Positions 8,933 to 17,020 of a stretch of 47,703 nt of DNA are shown here, piece after piece. The notes beneath the pieces were generated by a model. That model was not told the DNA's origin. It saw only the letters and a program-made list of their open reading frames with translations, and did no database searches. This DNA is from Cryobacterium tagatosivorans (GTDB lineage: Bacteria > Actinomycetota > Actinomycetes > Actinomycetales > Microbacteriaceae), in NCBI RefSeq assembly GCF_004402215.1, contig NZ_SOEZ01000073.1, forward strand, positions 1-47,703, given 5' to 3'. Positions within the stretch are counted from its first letter, which is position 1. Each line of letters starts with the position of its first letter. The position numbers were made by a program, and so were the translations under genes.

Positions 8933-8997
8933 CCCCGCGAAACCGCAGTCGTGCGCGTTATTCGCGTGTTTTAGCGCGCACAACTGCGGTTTCGCGG
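8933..8997. repeat. Palindromic hairpin repeat, copy 3 (3' of ddaH)
   Basis: The left arm (8933-8957) starts CCCCGCGAAACCGCAGTCGT and the right arm (8974-8997) ends TGCGGTTTCGCGG. They pair over about 24 bp with one mismatch around a 16-base centre. The copy begins 7 bases after the ddaH stop codon. Confidence 0.85.
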
Positions 8998-9008
8998 AAA
9001 AGAGCAGC

Positions 9009-9056
9009 TTGCGCGGCGGCGGCCCGGGGCCTAGTCTGAAAGGCTGCCTGATCAGG
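9009..9056 (+). promoter_or_regulatory. Promoter of the small ORF/ABC exporter unit, with a 10-bp palindrome
   Basis: TTGCGC (9009-9014), a 17-base spacer and TAGTCT (9032-9037) form one of the best -35/-10 pairs in the window. CCTGATCAGG (9047-9056), a perfect palindrome, begins 9 bases after the -10 box and would cover the early transcribed region, a plausible repressor site. Confidence 0.55.
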
Positions 9057-9094
9057 GGGGCAAAGACGAAGAACGACGCGCTCAGGAGGCCGAC

Positions 9095-9223
9095 ATGACG
9101 AAGACAGCACAGCCCAGGTTCGCAACGATTGCGAGCAGCGGCGCTGCCTTTGGCATCTCCATCGCCTCGGCCAGCCCGTTCGCTGCCCGTCCGCTCGTCG
9201 CCGGCCCGCTGACCGCCGCTTAG
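9095..9223 (+). CDS. Small ORF (42 aa) with a perfect Shine-Dalgarno, upstream of an ABC exporter
   Basis: ATG 9095 to TAG 9223 encodes [20 protein letters not shown] followed by 22 more Ala/Ser/Pro-rich residues. A perfect AGGAGG (9084-9089) lies 5 bases upstream, better than that of most full-length genes here, and a good promoter lies 58 bases upstream. I recognise no family and no clear membrane span or signal peptide. It lies 185 bases before the exporter genes, so a leader peptide that senses translation is possible by analogy with BmrB upstream of Bacillus bmrCD. That function is inference. Confidence 0.5.
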   Translation: MTKTAQPRFATIASSGAAFGISIASASPFAARPLVAGPLTAA

Positions 9224-9408
9224 CGCCTCGGGCTCCAGCGCGCGGCTGCCCAGCGCAGCACCGCGCGGCAGCCCCCAGCACAGCCAATTTCGTTGGCGGC
9301 AGCCGCCGCCTGCACGCCGGAAGCGCACGTCTTCCGCCGCCCGCGCGCGATTCCGATCGCCGCGATGCCCGCTTTTCTCGACGCCACGCACCTTTTCAGG
9401 ACTCCCAG
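9224..9408 (+). other. Leader region between the 42-aa ORF and the ABC exporter
   Basis: 185 bases without a convincing gene. It can form several small hairpins: GGCTGCC..GGCAGCC (about 9244-9272), CGGAAG..CTTCCG (about 9318-9336), and GCGAT..ATCGC (about 9347-9361) followed after ten bases by TTTT. None is a textbook terminator, but their serial arrangement would suit an attenuator. Confidence 0.3.
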
Positions 9409-11262
9409 ATGACCGCACTAGCCGAACACTCACCCCCGGCGCCCCCGGAGGCGACTCCACACGCCCGGAAGAACACCTTCCGCACCCTGCTGCGGCTCTA
9501 CCCGTACGCGAAGCCGGCCATGCCGCGGATCTACCTCGGCATGGTCGCCGCCCTGCTCGCGGGCCTCGTCGCGCTGGCGATCCCGCAGGTGCTGCAGTGG
9601 CTCGTCGACGGGACCCTGTCGCAGGGCGACCCGAGCCAGATCTGGCCGGCCGTGCTGATGGTGCTCGCCCTCGGCGTCGTCGAGGCGATCCTGATCGCCC
9701 TGCGGCGCTGGTTCGTACTGCGCCCCGGCACCTTCATCGAGGCCCGGATGCGCAACGGCCTCTACGCCCGGCTGCAGGACCTCCCCGTCACGTTCCACGA
9801 CCGCTGGCCGAGCGGCCAGCTGCTCTCCCGCGCGGTCAGCGACCTCAACCTGATCCGCCGGTGGATCTCCTTCGGCCTCGTGCTGCTCGTCGTGAACTTC
9901 CTCACCATCGTCGTCGGCGTCGTGATCCTGGTCTCGATGAACTGGATCCTCGGCGTGATCTTCGTCGTCTGCTCGATCCCGATCTGGATCTACGGCTACG
10001 TCTTCGAGGAGAAGTACTCGATCATCGCCCGGCGCAGCCAGGACCAGGCCGGCGACCTCGCGACCGCCGTCGAGGAGTCCGTGCACGGCATCCGCGTGCT
10101 CAAGGCCTTCGGGCGCGGCAGCCACGCCATGAAGAACTTCGCTTCGCAGGCCGAAAGCCTGCGCGGCACGGAGATCGAGAAGGCCAAGGCGATCGCCGGC
10201 ATCTGGCTCTGGCTGCTGCTGGTGCCCGATGTCGCCTTTGCGCTCTGCCTCGTCGCGGGCGTCTGGCTGGCCGGGCAGGGCCAGTTCAGCGTCGGCGAGC
10301 TGGTCGCCTTCTTCGCGACGGCGACCGTGCTGCGCTTCCCGGTCGAATCGATCGGGTTCCTGCTGTCAATGACGTTCGACGCGCGCACGGCCACCGACCG
10401 CTTCTTCGACATCCTGGATGCGCCCAACGCGATCACCGACCCGGAGCGGCCGGTCACGATCGAGGCGCCCCGCGGCCGACTGGCCTTCGAGGACGTGCAC
10501 TTCCGCTACCAGGATTCGCCCGAGCGCTTCCCGGACCTGCTGGACGGCATCGACCTGGTGCTCGAACCGGGCGAGACCATGGCTCTGGTCGGCCTCACCG
10601 GCTCCGGCAAGTCGACCCTGACCGCACTGACCACGCGGCTCTACGACGTGACCGGCGGCCGGGTGACCCTCGACGGAATCGACGTGCGCGACCTCGGCCG
10701 GGAGGAACTGCGGACCCACCTGGCGATGGCGTTCGAGGACGCCACCTTGTTCTCGGCCTCCGTACGCGACAACGTGCTGCTCGGCCGGTCTGAGCTCGCG
10801 GAGCCGAGGCCCGAGGCGGATGCCGTGCTCGAGGAGGCCCTGCAGATCGCCCAGGCCGGGTTCGTGCACGACCTGCCGCAGGGCGTGGACACGCTCGTCG
10901 GCGAGGAGGGCATGAGCCTCTCCGGCGGCCAGCGGCAGCGCCTCGCACTCGCCCGCGCGGTCGCGGCCAGGCCGGCCGTGCTCGTGCTCGACGACCCGTT
11001 GTCGGCGCTCGACGTGGACACCGAGGCGCTCGTCGAGGCCGCCCTGCGCCAGGTGCTCGCGTCGACCACGGCGCTGGTCGTGGCCCACCGCCCGTCGACG
11101 GTCATGCTGGCCGACCGGGTGGCTCTGCTCGAGGACGGCCGGATCACGGCCGTCGGGCGGCACTCCGAACTGCTCGCGCGCAGCGAGCACTACAAGTTCG
11201 TCATCTCCAGCCTGGAGGACGAAGAACGACGAGAGTCGATGCGGAAAGAGGACTCGCTGTGA
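9409..11262 (+). CDS. ABC exporter subunit with degenerate ATPase site (permease-ATPase fusion)
   Basis: 617-residue half-transporter: six transmembrane helices in residues 30-330, then an ATPase domain with Walker [10 protein letters not shown] (near 392), signature LSGGQRQR and Walker [13 protein letters not shown]. The catalytic glutamate after Walker B is aspartate, and the Q-loop region reads FEDATLFS with no glutamine. Both changes mark the non-catalytic half of heterodimeric exporters such as BmrC or TM287. It overlaps the next gene by 4 bases (GTGA), so the two are co-translated and probably form a heterodimer. The substrate is unknown; drugs or lipids are typical. Confidence 0.9.
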   Translation: MTALAEHSPPAPPEATPHARKNTFRTLLRLYPYAKPAMPRIYLGMVAALLAGLVALAIPQVLQWLVDGTLSQGDPSQIWPAVLMVLALGVVEAILIALRRWFVLRPGTFIEARMRNGLYARLQDLPVTFHDRWPSGQLLSRAVSDLNLIRRWISFGLVLLVVNFLTIVVGVVILVSMNWILGVIFVVCSIPIWIYGYVFEEKYSIIARRSQDQAGDLATAVEESVHGIRVLKAFGRGSHAMKNFASQAESLRGTEIEKAKAIAGIWLWLLLVPDVAFALCLVAGVWLAGQGQFSVGELVAFFATATVLRFPVESIGFLLSMTFDARTATDRFFDILDAPNAITDPERPVTIEAPRGRLAFEDVHFRYQDSPERFPDLLDGIDLVLEPGETMALVGLTGSGKSTLTALTTRLYDVTGGRVTLDGIDVRDLGREELRTHLAMAFEDATLFSASVRDNVLLGRSELAEPRPEADAVLEEALQIAQAGFVHDLPQGVDTLVGEEGMSLSGGQRQRLALARAVAARPAVLVLDDPLSALDVDTEALVEAALRQVLASTTALVVAHRPSTVMLADRVALLEDGRITAVGRHSELLARSEHYKFVISSLEDEERRESMRKEDSL

Positions 11263-13064
11263 GTGTCACCGGGGTAGAGGGCGAAGAACGCCATGACTTC
11301 ACCCGGGCGGAAAGCGCCCAGATTCGCCGGCGGTCCCTGCGGCTGCTCGGCTCGCTGCTGCACCCGGTGCGCTGGCCGGTGGTCGGGGCCATGCTCGTCG
11401 TGGTCGTCTCCACGGCCGCGCAGGTGGCCGGCCCGGCGCTGATCGCCTTCGGCATCGACAAGGGACTGCCGGCGCTCATCGCCCAGGACTGGATGCCGCT
11501 GGCCCTGGCCGGCGGCGCCTACCTGTTGACCGGGATCATCGGCGCGCTGCTGATCGCCTGGTACACCGTGCTATCCGCCCGGATCAGCCAGGCCGTGCTG
11601 ATCGACCTGCGCAAGCGGGTGTTCCTGCACACCCAGAAGCTGAGCCTCGAGTTCCACGAGTCGTACACGTCGGGCCGGATCATCTCGCGCCAGACCAGCG
11701 ACCTCGACGCGATCCGCGAGCTCCTCGACTCGGGCATCAACCAGCTCGTGCAGGGCGTGCTCTACATGGTCTTCACGGCCATCGCGCTGTTCTCGCTCGA
11801 CGGGCAGAGCGGCCTCGTGCTCTTCGTTGCGCTCGTGCCGCTGATCGTGCTCACCCGCTGGTTCCAGCTGCGCTCGCAGACCCTGTTCCGGCAGTCCAGG
11901 GTGGCCTCGGCGAGCCTGATCGTGCACTTCGTCGAAACGATGACCGGCATCCGGGCGGTCAAGGCGTTCCGCAAGGAGAAGCGCAACGAACAGCAGTTCG
12001 CCGGCCTGGTCGAAAGCTACCGCGACGTGAACGGCCGGGTCATCCAGTTGTTCGGCATCTTCGACCCCGGCCTCGTGCTGATCGGCAACGTCACGGTCGC
12101 CGCCGTGCTGCTGGTGGGCGGATTCCGCGTCGTCGACGGCCAGCTGGCCATCGGCGCGCTCCTGGCCGCGCTGCTCTACACCCGACGATTCTTCGACCCG
12201 ATGGAGGAGATGGCGATGTTCTACAACTCCTACCAGTCGGCCGCGGCCGCGCTCGAGAAGATCTCCGGCGTGCTCGAGGAGCGCCCGGGCGTGCCCGACC
12301 CGATCAAGCCGGTCGACCTGTGGAAATCCGAGGGCGACGTGCGTTTCGACAACGTGCAATTCGCCTACAAGAGCGATCGCGTCGTCCTGCCGCACTTCGA
12401 CCTCACGATCCCGGCCGGGCAGACCATCGCCCTCGTCGGCTCGACCGGGGCGGGCAAGTCGACGCTGGCGAAGCTGATCTCGCGGTTCTACGACCCGTCC
12501 GCGGGCCGCGTGTTGCTCGACGGCGTCGACCTGCGCGACCTGCACCCGAAGGACCTGCGCCGGGCGATCGTCATGGTCACCCAGGAGGCGTACCTGTTCA
12601 GCGGGTCCGTGGCCGACAACATCGCCATCGGCAAGCCGGATGCCACCCTCGAGGAGATCATGGCGGCCGCGCGGGCGGTGGGCGCGCACGACTTCATCGA
12701 GGGGCTCCCCTCCGGCTACGACACCGACGTGAACAAGCGCGGCGGACGCGTGTCGGCCGGCCAGCGCCAGCTGATCTCGTTCGCCCGGGCGTTCCTCGCC
12801 GACCCCGCCGTGCTCATCCTCGACGAGGCGACGTCCTCGCTCGACATTCCGAGCGAACGCCTCGTGCAGGAGGCGTTGCAGACCCTGCTGAGCGACCGCA
12901 CCGCCGTGATCATCGCGCACCGGCTGTCGACCGTCGCGATCGCCGACCGGGTGCTCGTGATGGAGAACGGGCGGATCGTCGAGGACGGCACGCCGGAGGA
13001 GCTCATCACGGGCACCGGCCGGTTCTCCCAGCTGCACGCGGCCTGGCGCGAGTCGCTCGTCTAG
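11259..13064 (+). CDS. ABC exporter subunit with canonical catalytic glutamate (permease-ATPase fusion)
   Basis: 601-residue half-transporter with six N-terminal membrane helices (about residues 35-340) and an ATPase domain with Walker [11 protein letters not shown]-loop [10 protein letters not shown], Walker [12 protein letters not shown] and H-loop IIAHRLSTV. The signature motif is VSAGQ instead of LSGGQ. In a dimer this altered signature faces the Asp-containing Walker B of the partner, forming one dead site, while the partner's LSGGQ faces this intact Walker B. This matches known heterodimeric exporters. GTG 11259 follows AGAGGA. The unit ends at a strong hairpin. Confidence 0.92.
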   Translation: MSVTGVEGEERHDFTRAESAQIRRRSLRLLGSLLHPVRWPVVGAMLVVVVSTAAQVAGPALIAFGIDKGLPALIAQDWMPLALAGGAYLLTGIIGALLIAWYTVLSARISQAVLIDLRKRVFLHTQKLSLEFHESYTSGRIISRQTSDLDAIRELLDSGINQLVQGVLYMVFTAIALFSLDGQSGLVLFVALVPLIVLTRWFQLRSQTLFRQSRVASASLIVHFVETMTGIRAVKAFRKEKRNEQQFAGLVESYRDVNGRVIQLFGIFDPGLVLIGNVTVAAVLLVGGFRVVDGQLAIGALLAALLYTRRFFDPMEEMAMFYNSYQSAAAALEKISGVLEERPGVPDPIKPVDLWKSEGDVRFDNVQFAYKSDRVVLPHFDLTIPAGQTIALVGSTGAGKSTLAKLISRFYDPSAGRVLLDGVDLRDLHPKDLRRAIVMVTQEAYLFSGSVADNIAIGKPDATLEEIMAAARAVGAHDFIEGLPSGYDTDVNKRGGRVSAGQRQLISFARAFLADPAVLILDEATSSLDIPSERLVQEALQTLLSDRTAVIIAHRLSTVAIADRVLVMENGRIVEDGTPEELITGTGRFSQLHAAWRESLV

Positions 13065-13075
13065 GAACCGGCGAC

Positions 13076-13106
13076 CTGCCGCGGGTGCATCGGGCACCCG
13101 CGGCAG
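13076..13106 (+). terminator. Terminator hairpin after the ABC exporter
   Basis: A perfect 13-bp stem, CTGCCGCGGGTGC with GCACCCGCGGCAG, and a 5-base loop, 12 bases after the stop codon. It has no T tract. Its right arm touches the -10 box of the next gene, so it occupies that promoter's spacer and -35 region. Confidence 0.75.
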
Positions 13107-13112
13107 TACCCT
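13107..13112 (+). promoter_or_regulatory. -10 box of a predicted leaderless TDT-family transcript
   Basis: TACCCT followed by 6 bases and then GTG 13119. It begins immediately after the terminator stem ends. Confidence 0.5.
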
Positions 13113-13118
13113 GAGCCT

Positions 13119-14192
13119 GTGACGAATGACATCGGGGCGCGGGTCGGTGCGGCGGTCCGCGGGATGCCCCCGGGCTACTTCGCCCTCGTCATGGCCACCG
13201 GGATCGTCTCGGTCGGAATGAACCTGATCGGGGCCCTTCCGCTCAGCTTCGTCCTCCTGGTCGTCTGCGCCGCGGCCTACGCCGTGCTCGTCGTGCTGAC
13301 TCTCTGGCGGTTCGTCGCCTACCGGTCGGCCTTCGTCGGCGACCTGCACGACCCGCACCGCGGGTTCCAGTTCTTCACCTTCGTCGCCGGCACCAATGTG
13401 CTCGCCGCCCGCCTGGCCGTCGAGGGCTGGTACGGCGCGGCCACGGTGCTGCTCGGGATCGCCGGGGTCGCCTGGCTGCTGCTCGGCTATGCCGTGCCCT
13501 GGTTCGCGGTGCTCGGCAACGAGGTGCGCCCCGCGCTCCCGGCGGCGAACGGAACCTGGTTCATCTGGGTGGTCGCCAGCCAGTCGATGGCGGTGGTGGC
13601 GGCCTCGCTGGAGCCCGTGTCCGGCGACGCCAGGTCGTTGCTTGCGGTACTCGCGATCCTGTCCTGGTCGGTGGGCCTCTTCCTCTATGGGGCGGCCGGC
13701 GTGTTCGTGACCCTGCGCCTGATGCTCTACGAGATCCGCCCGGAGAACCTCGACCCGCCCTACTGGGTGTCGATGGGCGCCTGCGCGATCACAGTCCTCG
13801 CCGGCGCGCGGATCGTCGAAATGGCGGACACGCCGATGGTGAACGCGACCCGCGGCCTCGTGGCGGGCGTCTCCGTGCTGTTCTGGGCCTTCGCCACCTG
13901 GCTGATCCCGGTGCTCATCGCGGTCGGGGTGTGGCGCCACGCCTGGAAGCGGGTGCCGCTGCGCTACGAGGCGACGATGTGGAGCATCGCGTTCCCGGTG
14001 GGGATGTACGCGGTCGCCGGGATCTACCTCGGGCAGGCCGACGAGCTCCCGCTGGTCGGGCAGATCGGGGCGGTCTCGCTCTGGGTTGCGCTGGCCGTCT
14101 GGCTGACCGTGTTCGTCGCGATGGCCCGGCAGCCGTTCAGGACAGGCGGGCTCCCACGTGAATGGCAACGGCGCCAACGGGTGGCACGCTGA
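13119..14192 (+). CDS. TDT-family transporter (tellurite resistance/C4-dicarboxylate transporter-like)
   Basis: 357-residue protein with about ten hydrophobic helices; the opening MPPGYFALVMATGIVS motif near residue 16 is characteristic of the TDT (TehA/Mae1) family. Members are dicarboxylate, sulfite or anion channels; the substrate cannot be told here. There is no ribosome site before GTG 13119, but a -10 box lies 6 bases upstream. The C-terminal 18 codons overlap the convergent amylase gene by 56 bases. Confidence 0.85.
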   Translation: MTNDIGARVGAAVRGMPPGYFALVMATGIVSVGMNLIGALPLSFVLLVVCAAAYAVLVVLTLWRFVAYRSAFVGDLHDPHRGFQFFTFVAGTNVLAARLAVEGWYGAATVLLGIAGVAWLLLGYAVPWFAVLGNEVRPALPAANGTWFIWVVASQSMAVVAASLEPVSGDARSLLAVLAILSWSVGLFLYGAAGVFVTLRLMLYEIRPENLDPPYWVSMGACAITVLAGARIVEMADTPMVNATRGLVAGVSVLFWAFATWLIPVLIAVGVWRHAWKRVPLRYEATMWSIAFPVGMYAVAGIYLGQADELPLVGQIGAVSLWVALAVWLTVFVAMARQPFRTGGLPREWQRRQRVAR

Positions 14193-15633
14193 GCGAGGCC
14201 GTGCCGTCGGCGGCGACCTCGACGGCGTCGCCCGAACAGGCTTCGGCGGCCGTCGGCGTGCTCCCGCCGGTCACGACGTCGCAGTAGGTCCCGGAGGCCA
14301 GGCCGGTCTGGAACCGCCGGGCGAGCGGCGCGTCGCCCGCGTTCATCGCGACGAACCCGCGCTCGCCGCGGCTGAACGCGTACCCGTCGCCCCGGGTCCA
14401 CGAGTTGACGAGGGGGGCGTCGCCGACGGCGCTCCGCCAGGACACCATGCCGGCGATCGCGTCCCAGCGGTGCTGGCAGACCCAGTCGCCGTCGGCGTAC
14501 CTCTCGGCGGGGCCGACCGTTCCACAGTCCGCATCCTCCACCCGGCCGGAGGCGTCCTGGGCCGGCCCGTCATCGCCGGGGCTGAAGGCGTAGCCGGAGT
14601 AGAGCACGGGGGCACCGTAGGGGAGGGCAAGCGTGAGCACGTTGGCGAGAACGTACTCGGCGCCATCCGTGTAGTTCAGGGTTTCCCCGTTGCGTTCCGT
14701 GTCGTGGTTGTCGACGAAGGTGCGGGCGACCCGGCCGGGCAGGAAGCCCCAGTCCTCGCCGAACCCCTCGCTGACGCTCATCGTGCCGGACTCGACCATG
14801 CCCTCCAGTTCGCGCGCGAAGCCGAACTCGAACACATCGCCGTTGCCCGTGTACATCTCGGGCTGGACGGCCTCCCGGGAGCCGCGGATGACCTCCTGCA
14901 CGACGTAGGTGTCCGGCGGCAGCGGCGCGAGGATCGCCGCCAGGTCGGCGGCCGCGATGTGCTTGGCCGCGTCGATCCGGAAGCCGTCGACTCCGAGCGA
15001 GAGCAGGTCCGCCAGGTACGCAGTGAGGGTGCCCCGCACGTGCGTGGTCTCCGTGGCCAGGTCGGCGAGGTTCACGAGTTCGCAGTTTTGCACGTCGAAC
15101 GCCGCGCGGTAGGTGGTGATGTCGTCGCCCTCGCCCCGGCCGCAGTGGTGGAAGTCCCCGGCGGCGTCGGAGTAGAGCCCCGGGTAGTCGTAGTGTTCGT
15201 GGCTGCTTTCGGCCCAGCCCACGCCCGCCGCGTCCCGGCCGGTCATGTGGTTCAGCACGGCGTCGGCGAGCACGTCGACGCCCGCCTCGTGGCAGGTCGC
15301 CACCATCGACGCGAACTGGTCGCGGGTGCCGAGGCGTGACTCGACCCGGTAGCTGACCGGCTGGTAGCTCGTCCACCATTCCGGTCCGGTGACGTGCTCG
15401 TTCGGGGGAGAGGCGAGCACCCAGGCGATGCCGGCGGGCCCGAGGTTGTCGGTGCATTCGCGGGCGATCGAGTCCCAGTTCCACTGGAACAGTTCCACGC
15501 CCACATCGTGGGTGCCGGCCGGCCTGTCGGCGGCGGGCCGGACCGCGGGGGCCGGGCCGGAGCATCCGGCGAGCAGGGTGACGGATGCCGCGATCAGCGC
15601 GGCCGCGGCGGCAATCGGCGTTCGGTGGGACAA
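14137..15633 (-). CDS. Secreted lipoprotein alpha-amylase (GH13)
   Basis: Hydrolyses alpha-1,4-glucans outside the membrane. The 498-residue protein starts MSHRTPIAAAAALIAA and has the lipobox LLAGC (Cys24), so it should be lipid-anchored. GH13 motifs in order: DAVLNHM (region I), GVDGFRIDAAKHI (nucleophile Asp), VVQEVIRG (acid/base Glu) and FVDNHDTER (region IV). I chose TTG 15633 because the only longer start (TTG 15666) lies within the operator. A LacI-type operator directly after the -10 box implies sugar-dependent repression; no LacI regulator is in the window. The 3' end overlaps the TDT gene by 56 bases. Confidence 0.9.
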   Translation of the reverse strand: MSHRTPIAAAAALIAASVTLLAGCSGPAPAVRPAADRPAGTHDVGVELFQWNWDSIARECTDNLGPAGIAWVLASPPNEHVTGPEWWTSYQPVSYRVESRLGTRDQFASMVATCHEAGVDVLADAVLNHMTGRDAAGVGWAESSHEHYDYPGLYSDAAGDFHHCGRGEGDDITTYRAAFDVQNCELVNLADLATETTHVRGTLTAYLADLLSLGVDGFRIDAAKHIAAADLAAILAPLPPDTYVVQEVIRGSREAVQPEMYTGNGDVFEFGFARELEGMVESGTMSVSEGFGEDWGFLPGRVARTFVDNHDTERNGETLNYTDGAEYVLANVLTLALPYGAPVLYSGYAFSPGDDGPAQDASGRVEDADCGTVGPAERYADGDWVCQHRWDAIAGMVSWRSAVGDAPLVNSWTRGDGYAFSRGERGFVAMNAGDAPLARRFQTGLASGTYCDVVTGGSTPTAAEACSGDAVEVAADGTASLSVPPVGAVAIHVGARLS

Positions 15634-15661
15634 CTCGGCACCGCTTCCCGCGCCGCCTCGA

Positions 15662-15684
15662 TGCAAGCGCTTGCACCGAGGATA
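15662..15684 (-). promoter_or_regulatory. Amylase promoter with a LacI-type operator
   Basis: TGCAAGCGCTTGCA (15662-15675) is a perfect 14-bp palindrome of the kind bound by LacI-family sugar repressors. On the minus strand TATCCT (15684-15679) is the -10 box, so the start of transcription falls within the operator. The operator is 29 bases before the chosen TTG. The -35 region lies in the 3' end of the cupin gene. Confidence 0.8.
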
Positions 15685-15688
15685 GCGG

Positions 15689-16042
15689 CTAGTCGGTGCT
15701 CGGGCCGAGGCGCGCCTCGCCGGAGGGCGCGCCCCCGCCCGCCGGTGCGTCCTTCAGCTCGACGAAGATGGTGTGTGTTTCGCTGTCGCCGATGTTCTCG
15801 CCGGCGTGAACCTGTGCGGGCAACCATCGGGGAACGCCGGCCGGGAGCTCGACGTCGACCTCCGCTCCGTCGGAAGAGAGCCTCCGGCGGAAGGAGCTGA
15901 GCGTGAACATCACACTGTCCGGATGATGGTGCGGCGTGGTCTTGTCGCCGGGTCCGTCGCGGTACTCGAGCACGCGCACGCGCTCGTTCTCCATGATGAC
16001 GCGGTACAGGCCGGGGTTGCTGACGACGGGGTCGCTGCTCAT
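15689..16042 (-). CDS. Small cupin-domain protein
   Basis: 117-residue single-domain cupin beginning MSSDPVVSNPGLYRVIMENE. The metal-binding-type histidine cluster TTPHHHPDSVM lies near residue 38, and a second histidine set appears in QVHAGENIGDSETHTIFVEL near residue 80. The reaction is unknown; such proteins often bind metals or small molecules. The ATG at 16042 has a TATCGT box 5 bases upstream, close to the leaderless pattern seen elsewhere. It lies 50 bases after the alkyltransferase-like gene on the same strand. Confidence 0.75.
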   Translation of the reverse strand: MSSDPVVSNPGLYRVIMENERVRVLEYRDGPGDKTTPHHHPDSVMFTLSSFRRRLSSDGAEVDVELPAGVPRWLPAQVHAGENIGDSETHTIFVELKDAPAGGGAPSGEARLGPSTD

Positions 16043-16092
16043 GGTGCACGATAACACCGCGTGCGGCGGCGTGGCCAGAGGCTCTTCCAGGG

Positions 16093-16410
16093 CTACTCGG
16101 GCGACCAGCGGGCTGCGGCGTAGTCGATCCGGTACGCCGCCCCGCCCGAACCCACCAGCGGCGTGCCTTCGGCCAGGTAGAACGGCAGGGCGCGGTCCTC
16201 GTGCTCGGTCGGCGGATGCCCGCCCGCGCGGATGACGCGCCACCACGGCACGTCCGACCCGTAGTTCGACATGACCTGGCCGACGGCGCGGGCCGCCCGG
16301 GAGCCGAGCGCGGCGGCCACATCGCCGTAGGTCATCACCCGGCCGGGCGGAATCGCGTCGACGACGTCGAGCACGTGCGCCACGAACGCGCTGTCGGGGC
16401 CCGGGCGCAC
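16093..16410 (-). CDS. Alkyltransferase-like protein (MGMT family, active-site Cys replaced by Trp)
   Basis: 105-residue DNA repair protein of the O6-alkylguanine alkyltransferase superfamily. The DNA-binding helix-turn-helix region (GRVMTYGDVAAALG, RAVGQVMSNY) is intact, but the position of the methyl-accepting cysteine (PCHRV in MGMT) reads VPWWRVIRAGG. This is the hallmark of ATL proteins, which recognise O6-alkylguanine and recruit nucleotide excision repair without transferring the alkyl group. GTG 16410 follows the GNAT stop codon with no gap (TAGGTG), so translation is coupled. Confidence 0.88.
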   Translation of the reverse strand: MRPGPDSAFVAHVLDVVDAIPPGRVMTYGDVAAALGSRAARAVGQVMSNYGSDVPWWRVIRAGGHPPTEHEDRALPFYLAEGTPLVGSGGAAYRIDYAAARWSPE

Positions 16411-16863
16411 CTAGAGCTGGAGCGCGCCGATGGTCTCGCCGAACTGGGTCTGGCCCACGTCGGTGAAACCGATCCGGTGGAAGAACTCTTCCGGGCCTTC
16501 GGCGCCCGGCTCCCAGATCACGTTGATGTGGTCGAACCCGCGCGAGCGGGCCTCCTCGGCGAGGGCGTCCGCGGCGAACTTGCCCACGCCCTTGCCCTGG
16601 GCCGCGGCGTCGACGTTGATCCGCCAGATGCAGGCGCGGAACTCCTCGTGCTCGGACTCGGGGTCGAAGTTGCCGTGAATGAAGCCGACGACGTCATCGC
16701 CCTGGAGCACCACCCGCTGCCAGGACGTGGCCGGGTTGATCACCGTGGCCGCTACCGAATAGGAGACCGGCGCGATGAACTGCTCCTGCCCCGGCTTCAG
16801 GCTCAGGTTGTTGGCCGCAACGATGTTGCGTGCAGACAGTTCTTCCAGTCGGAGCGTAGCCAT
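16411..16863 (-). CDS. GNAT-family N-acetyltransferase
   Basis: 150-residue acetyl-CoA-dependent acetyltransferase with the AcCoA-binding motif AAQGKGVGKFAADAL near residue 86 and the preceding beta-strand motif CIWRINVD. The C-terminal FFHRIGFTDVGQTQF fits the family. The substrate is not evident; spermidine/spermine-type relatives share this architecture. The ATG lies 6 bases downstream of a TAGCCT box and has no ribosome site. It is the first gene of a tight pair with the ATL gene. Confidence 0.85.
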   Translation of the reverse strand: MATLRLEELSARNIVAANNLSLKPGQEQFIAPVSYSVAATVINPATSWQRVVLQGDDVVGFIHGNFDPESEHEEFRACIWRINVDAAAQGKGVGKFAADALAEEARSRGFDHINVIWEPGAEGPEEFFHRIGFTDVGQTQFGETIGALQL

Positions 16864-16869
16864 GGGAAC

Positions 16870-16875
16870 AGGCTA
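16870..16875 (-). promoter_or_regulatory. -10 box of a predicted leaderless GNAT-ATL transcript
   Basis: On the minus strand TAGCCT is followed by GTTCCC and then the ATG at 16863, placing the transcription start at the start codon. Confidence 0.55.
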
Positions 16876-16939
16876 GCCTGCGGCCGGTCCGGCCGGTAGT
16901 CGGGGAGGCGCGCGCACCAGATGAACTCCCGGTAAAGTC

Positions 16940-16976
16940 TCTCGATGTCAAGATACTTGCACTCCTCTAGTAAGCT
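16940..16976 (+). promoter_or_regulatory. icd promoter with the sucC-shared palindrome
   Basis: TCTCGATGTCAAGA (16940-16953) on the plus strand is the reverse of the motif found before sucC. It overlaps a possible -35 (GTCAAG, 16947-16952) placed 18 bases before TAAGCT (16971-16976). Transcription would start near 16983, giving a leader of about 38 bases. The promoter elements are inferred; the motif match is seen directly. Confidence 0.5.
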
Positions 16977-17020
16977 TGGCGTCGGCCATTCGCGGCCCAC
17001 CTACTTTCTGAGGAGAACCA

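Noticed and set aside
6834..8997. Integron-like attC sites between single-gene cassettes
   Set aside because: The hairpins sit after each gene like attC sites, but lack GTTRRRY/RYYYAAC core boxes and the asymmetric extrahelical bases, and a fourth copy lies far away on the other strand orientation.
15634..15666. Amylase start at TTG 15666
   Set aside because: That codon lies within the operator and at or beyond the expected transcription start; TTG 15633 gives a compact lipoprotein signal peptide.
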